Virus record (IMG/VR): IMGVR_UViG_3300044516_000255
Span: 1 to 25,417 of that record
Strand: one strand, 5' to 3'
DNA length: 25,417 bases
Source: a virus
Below, piece after piece: positions 21,675 to 25,417 of this stretch. The stretch's first letter is position 1, and every line of letters starts with the position of its first letter. Below the pieces are notes generated by a model, which worked only from the letters and a program-made list of their open reading frames with translations, did no database searches and was not told the DNA's origin. The position numbers were made by a program, and so were the translations under genes.

Positions 21675-21703
21675 CCATGACAACCAGAATTAGGAATGAT
21701 GGG

Positions 21704-22987
21704 CTATGCAGTTCTTGCTTGCGGCGAGAATCTTGCGATCTTCGCGGCCAGTCCCTCCGAAAGACTCATTCTTGGCTTCTGGGAATCCGATGCACTTGGC
21801 GATGATGTGATCCGTGACGATCCTTTCAGTTGTGAGATATACTCGTCTTTCTCTTTCACCATTTCATGCAATGCTTTTAGTTGGGCTTGTAGTTTCTGAT
21901 ACGCCCGGCCTTGGTTGATGAGGCGGTTCATATCTTCTACCGATGCCTGCTCATTACTCTGTTGGGTCGCGGCAAGAGCGATAGCTTCGTCACGGGACAA
22001 GTCATACTTGATTCCCTTTTCCTTCATGTATTCAGCCAGCGAGTCAGGAATCGCGGTAGCGTTATCAATTTCTTGCTGGGTAGTTTTATACCCTTCGCGC
22101 CACTGGTTCAGATACCTGTTTCGCCCTTCTTGCTCGCGTTGTTTTGCAGTTTGAAGGATGTCCTGCTTAGTCTCTTCAAAGTTAACTAGAGCCGAGTGGT
22201 GGTTTTGAGTTGCTTTGATGAAACTGTTGACTTGCTCCGCGAACTGGTATTGCTTGAATTGCGATAGCGAGTTCGTGATTTCCTCGAACGCTTGGTCGCG
22301 GTCAACTTCTGCCGCTCGACGATCTTCTTCGGATGCCGCATTGAAGATGGAGGCGTTTGCATTGACAGCACGGGAGAATGTTGAAAGAAGCGTTGGATCA
22401 TTCGCCAGCAACTGCCGCGCAGTGTCGTAAGTGCTTTTGATGGGATCGAGGTAATTCTTTTTAAAGTCAGGATTGCTTGCGATATCGTGGAAATCCAGTT
22501 TGCTTCGCAATTCTTTAATCTGCTCGGATAGTTGTTGCTCAACTTCCAACTTCTCTTGGTTGGCTTTGTTGAGTTGTTCTTGGTAGTGGTTGGTTTCTGC
22601 TGTCGATTTTGACTCGGATACCAATCGCTCAAGTTCTTGGATTTTGGTTTCAAACTTTGGAACTTCTTCCTTCTTGTATTTCTCCAGTTCTTCTTTGAGC
22701 TTTCGGTTTTCTTCGATTTGTCGCTCAACGAATCCTTTTTTCTTTCCTGTCCGTTCAGACGTGATTTCAGCTTCAGTAACTCCGGTTGGTTCTTCGGGTG
22801 GTTCTTCTTCATTGTATTTAGGTATTCCGAGATTCGGGTCTCCAACATTGGTCGCGCTTGGCTTGCCATCGTCGGCTTGTTGTTTGCTGAACTTCTTGAG
22901 GAAGTCAGATGTATTGCCCTTAATCGGAACTTGAGGTTTAGACTTCAGTTCTGCGATTACTTCTGCTGTGTTGTCGGTGTCTGCCAT
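21704..22987 (-). CDS. Scaffold-like protein
   Basis: A 427-residue, highly charged, Gln/Glu/Lys-rich protein. Residues 85-165 form a long coiled coil (for example FVERQIEENRKLKEELEKYK). The N-terminus is acidic and disordered (NEEEPPEEPTGV), and the C-terminus is basic and Ser-rich (SRITSSPSASDSQKPRMSL), a typical capsid-binding tail of scaffold proteins. It lies between portal and capsid genes, the standard place for the internal scaffold that guides procapsid assembly. No protease motif is seen. It starts 3 nt after the stop of the small protein gene and ends before a strong terminator. Confidence 0.85.
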   Translation of the reverse strand: MADTDNTAEVIAELKSKPQVPIKGNTSDFLKKFSKQQADDGKPSATNVGDPNLGIPKYNEEEPPEEPTGVTEAEITSERTGKKKGFVERQIEENRKLKEELEKYKKEEVPKFETKIQELERLVSESKSTAETNHYQEQLNKANQEKLEVEQQLSEQIKELRSKLDFHDIASNPDFKKNYLDPIKSTYDTARQLLANDPTLLSTFSRAVNANASIFNAASEEDRRAAEVDRDQAFEEITNSLSQFKQYQFAEQVNSFIKATQNHHSALVNFEETKQDILQTAKQREQEGRNRYLNQWREGYKTTQQEIDNATAIPDSLAEYMKEKGIKYDLSRDEAIALAATQQSNEQASVEDMNRLINQGRAYQKLQAQLKALHEMVKEKDEYISQLKGSSRITSSPSASDSQKPRMSLSEGLAAKIARFSPQARTA

Positions 22988-22990
22988 AAA

Positions 22991-23236
22991 TTAGATTTCG
23001 TCGAGGTCTGGATCAATCGTGCTTTCTTTAAGTTCTTTAGTTCTTGAAGAAGGCTTGGTTTTTTTGAATGCTCCTTGTTCCTCTGTTCCAATAGCATCAA
23101 TAGCTTTGATTGCATGGATAAGCGTGGTTACTCCTTCGGGTGGGCTTACGTTAAGCAACAGGTATGCCTGTAGCTTGTTCCAATCTTCGTGTGCTGTTAT
23201 TGCCGCGCATAAGGATTTTACTTTTTCGGTTGTCAT
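22991..23236 (-). CDS. Small hypothetical protein between portal and scaffold
   Basis: An 81-residue protein of unknown family. The first 50 residues are helical (KVKSLCAAITAHEDWNKLQA, then PEGVTTLIHAIKAIDA), and the last 30 are charged and probably disordered, ending in the acidic PDLDEI. The start overlaps the portal stop (ATGA), so translation is coupled. A head-assembly accessory role is likely from position only. Confidence 0.75.
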   Translation of the reverse strand: MTTEKVKSLCAAITAHEDWNKLQAYLLLNVSPPEGVTTLIHAIKAIDAIGTEEQGAFKKTKPSSRTKELKESTIDPDLDEI

Positions 23237-25417
23237 TGTGGTTGCATTGGTGTCTGTGTGGTTTCCATCTCAACTTCTTCAGTTCCTTCTGGAGTCTCGA
23301 CCTCTTCGGTCTCTACCTCTTCGGTTTCCATCTCCTCTGGCTCTTCGGTCTCTTCTTCTTCCATCTCTACCTCTTCCTCCATTGGCTTCTCTGCTGGCAT
23401 TGGCTTCTCTGCCGCCATCTTGCCTTTTGCCTTCTGAATCTCGGCGCGAGCCTTGGCTTTCTGGAGAGCGAGTTGAGTGATTCCCTGTTCTCTGCGTTGC
23501 TCGGTGCGCTGGGCGTGACTGATAGATGCCTTGCCAATCGCAATGTCGGCGAGTTTCTTCTTGGTGTCGATTTCGATACCAGACTTGGCAGCGAGGTATT
23601 GCAGTTTGATGTCTTCCTCGGAGTTCGATTGACCTTGCTTTTGAGCTTCGGCTTGAGCCATCTCCACGTATACAGACTGAAGATCGTCGGCCATTTTCTG
23701 CGCCTCGTTCATTCCTTGCATGAATTGCTTTAAGAAGTCCTGCTTCGATTGGTCTTTGCTGATATACTCGACGTGCGCCATGATGTGACCACCCTTGAAC
23801 TTGATGGAACGCATCGCCAATGCAAGATCATCAATGTTTGGCTGACCAGCCTGCACGGACTGCATATTCATCTGCAACTGCATCACCATGTCTTGGAAGT
23901 GACCTTGAGCGTGTTCAATGTGCGGATCGGTCGGTAGCACAGGGAAGTTGGCTGGGTTTACGAACGCATCAGTCATTCCAGCATTTTCAAATCCAATGAT
24001 GCGAGCGGTATCGTCGATCTTGCTTACCTTGGTATTCCGGTAGCGAGCTACGTTGTCTCGTCCAGATAGTGCCGCGATTGCGTCTTTAACTGCGTTCTCT
24101 TGGCCTTCGTTTGCTGGAGTGATTGCTGTGATGTTCAGCAACTTCTCTGCGGTAATCAGTTTGAACGATGGGCTACCTGCACCATTGATGAGGTTGGAGC
24201 GGATGCTGGTGATGTTCTTCCATTGCGCGGCTTCCTTCGGAGTTCCAAGTTCCTCAAGAACTTCGTAGAACTTTTTCACGAATTCGTATCCATCATCGCT
24301 CGACTTGGAGTTAACGAAACGTTTGTAGAGTTGCTTAAAGTAAAGCGTCTGGCACTCGTTGAATCGGCGGATTTGCGTTCCAGAGAGTTTGGCTGATTCA
24401 GCCGCATCTAACTCTGCCTCGCCTTTCGTGCGTTGCTTTCCTCCAGAGGTAGGGGCATTGATGCGATACTGCCCCATTCCCCTATACATATCTCCCATGA
24501 AGAATTGCATGAAGCTCATGCTTTCTCCTACTGGGAGTTGGAAGCGGTTCTGAATGAACTTCGCTCCGTCTGGCATGACGCTGATTGGCAACCATTCCAT
24601 CTGCTTCAACATCTTCGTTGCGTCTGGCCCTTGGCCTTCGATCATCAACATGGAGTTGAGGCGCACGGCATCAACCAGCGAGTTCATCGTGAAGTCATAC
24701 TGACGGCAAGCTACGAACGCCGACTCCGCTTGGCTCTTGATGTCTTGGAAGAGTCCGCTGCCAACCGAATCGGTGAGCATATACATGATCTCATCCCATG
24801 AGTTGAAGAGTCCTACCTTGAGCATCATAAACCCGTGCTGGGTTCTGATGTCATCTTCGCTGATCTTGCCTGCTCCTTTGATGTTGGAGTTGATGTAGTC
24901 AGAGATTGGTTGGTAGTCTTGGAGGATAATCGCCTTGCTGATCTTGCCGTCGAACTCCCTCCAGTATACTTCGTATAGGTCAATCTTCTGGTTAACCGAC
25001 AATGACCAGTTGAATCCTGCCTCGCTGATCGTGCGGAAGAAATCTTCGCGGGTCTTGCGATGGTTGCTGAATGCGCGGTGGAAACGGATCGCATCAATAG
25101 CCGCATCTACATTCCATCCCATTGCTTCTGCCGCCGCACGATTCTCGATCTTCTTGTAGAGTTCGTATGGTGTCAGACGGACACGGCGAACAAACTCCTC
25201 AAGGTTGCAGAAGTCGATCCTAATGTCGTCTGGAAAGAGAAGGTCGGATAGGAAGACGTGTTCTGGCATCCATCCCATAGGTGAATCCCACATTCCAATT
25301 CCCTTTCCATACAGCAACATTTCCTCAAGGTCTTGCTCTGTATTGTAGAGGTATCCGGGCCATTCGCGGATTGCTTGGTCAAATGCGATGGAAATGTTTT
25401 CGGAGTTAACGAGTCGT
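23233..25417 (-). CDS. Portal-like protein, N-terminus outside window
   Basis: The frame stays open to the right edge: 32 codons precede the first visible Met at 25320 (GYLYNTEQDLEEMLLYGKG), so 727 residues are visible and the true start lies outside. It is a long helical protein with motifs in the style of podoviral portals (AVRLNSMLMIEGQGPDATKM, then FMGDMYRGMGQYRINAPTSG and SGTQIRRFNECQTLYFKQLY). The C-terminal third is Gln/Lys/Glu-rich helical (QRREQGITQLALQKAKARAE) and ends in a very acidic tail of Glu-Thr/Val repeats (about the last 60 residues). It would be the dodecameric vertex through which DNA is packaged and ejected. Assignment rests on size, helical style and position before scaffold and capsid; its stop overlaps the next start (ATGA). 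Confidence 0.8.
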   Translation of the reverse strand, partial: RLVNSENISIAFDQAIREWPGYLYNTEQDLEEMLLYGKGIGMWDSPMGWMPEHVFLSDLLFPDDIRIDFCNLEEFVRRVRLTPYELYKKIENRAAAEAMGWNVDAAIDAIRFHRAFSNHRKTREDFFRTISEAGFNWSLSVNQKIDLYEVYWREFDGKISKAIILQDYQPISDYINSNIKGAGKISEDDIRTQHGFMMLKVGLFNSWDEIMYMLTDSVGSGLFQDIKSQAESAFVACRQYDFTMNSLVDAVRLNSMLMIEGQGPDATKMLKQMEWLPISVMPDGAKFIQNRFQLPVGESMSFMQFFMGDMYRGMGQYRINAPTSGGKQRTKGEAELDAAESAKLSGTQIRRFNECQTLYFKQLYKRFVNSKSSDDGYEFVKKFYEVLEELGTPKEAAQWKNITSIRSNLINGAGSPSFKLITAEKLLNITAITPANEGQENAVKDAIAALSGRDNVARYRNTKVSKIDDTARIIGFENAGMTDAFVNPANFPVLPTDPHIEHAQGHFQDMVMQLQMNMQSVQAGQPNIDDLALAMRSIKFKGGHIMAHVEYISKDQSKQDFLKQFMQGMNEAQKMADDLQSVYVEMAQAEAQKQGQSNSEEDIKLQYLAAKSGIEIDTKKKLADIAIGKASISHAQRTEQRREQGITQLALQKAKARAEIQKAKGKMAAEKPMPAEKPMEEEVEMEEEETEEPEEMETEEVETEEVETPEGTEEVEMETTQTPMQPQ

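Larger units (their letters stand above)
21377..21703 (-). promoter_or_regulatory. 327-bp noncoding region before the capsid gene
   Basis: The longest gene-free stretch here. From the scaffold side it holds the terminator (21632-21674), palindrome copy 6, a GC-containing structured part, an imperfect hairpin (21428-21462), a possible extended -10 (TGGTATAGT, 21427-21419) and the 19-bp A-rich leader repeat. No convincing small gene was found; one 8-codon frame at its centre is not considered coding. It probably contains the capsid promoter and 5' leader. Confidence 0.7.

Overview
The window reads as the late (structural and lysis) region of a tailed dsDNA bacteriophage, most likely short-tailed (podovirus-like). 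All credible genes lie on the minus strand, so transcription runs from position 25417 towards 1. Genes are tightly packed with many ATGA, TAATG or 1-7 nt junctions. I see no terminase, replication or integration gene; both edge genes are cut by the window. The lipoprotein and L,D-transpeptidase-like lysis gene suggest a Gram-negative-type host. Many starts have an A-rich leader and no clear Shine-Dalgarno, so the host may rely little on SD pairing. I cannot name the host.

Layout in transcription order: (1) head module: portal-like protein (5' end outside), a small protein, scaffold-like coiled-coil protein, a rho-independent terminator, a 327-nt noncoding leader, the presumed major capsid protein, a decoration-like protein and a small protein. 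(2) Adhesin module 18946-13725: a 696-aa fibre with glycine-rich tip, a 71-aa protein, a 597-aa coiled-coil fibre, a LamG-lectin protein with polyglycine linker, and an 81-aa protein. (3) Lysis module 13689-12599: two small membrane proteins, a small lipoprotein and an L,D-transpeptidase-like protein. (4) A calcineurin-like phosphoesterase and a winged-helix-like protein. (5) A pectate-lyase-fold tailspike and a Cys-rich fibre protein. (6) Tail: a large beta-rich structural protein (nozzle candidate), a short fibre-like protein, a small protein, an adaptor candidate and a cupin protein. (7) Three consecutive Gly/Ala-rich proteins resembling an ejection (internal virion) set; the last runs off the left edge.

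The least explained signal is a 16-bp palindrome, TTATCGNNNNCGATAA, present in six exact and two near copies across the window. Three copies sit in the tiny gap just before a start codon, one is in the capsid leader and four lie inside genes in different reading frames, so the DNA or RNA sequence rather than a peptide is conserved. Other regulatory signals are GC-rich hairpins after the scaffold, capsid, decoration and long-fibre genes, and an exact 19-bp repeat just upstream of the capsid and 597-aa fibre starts.
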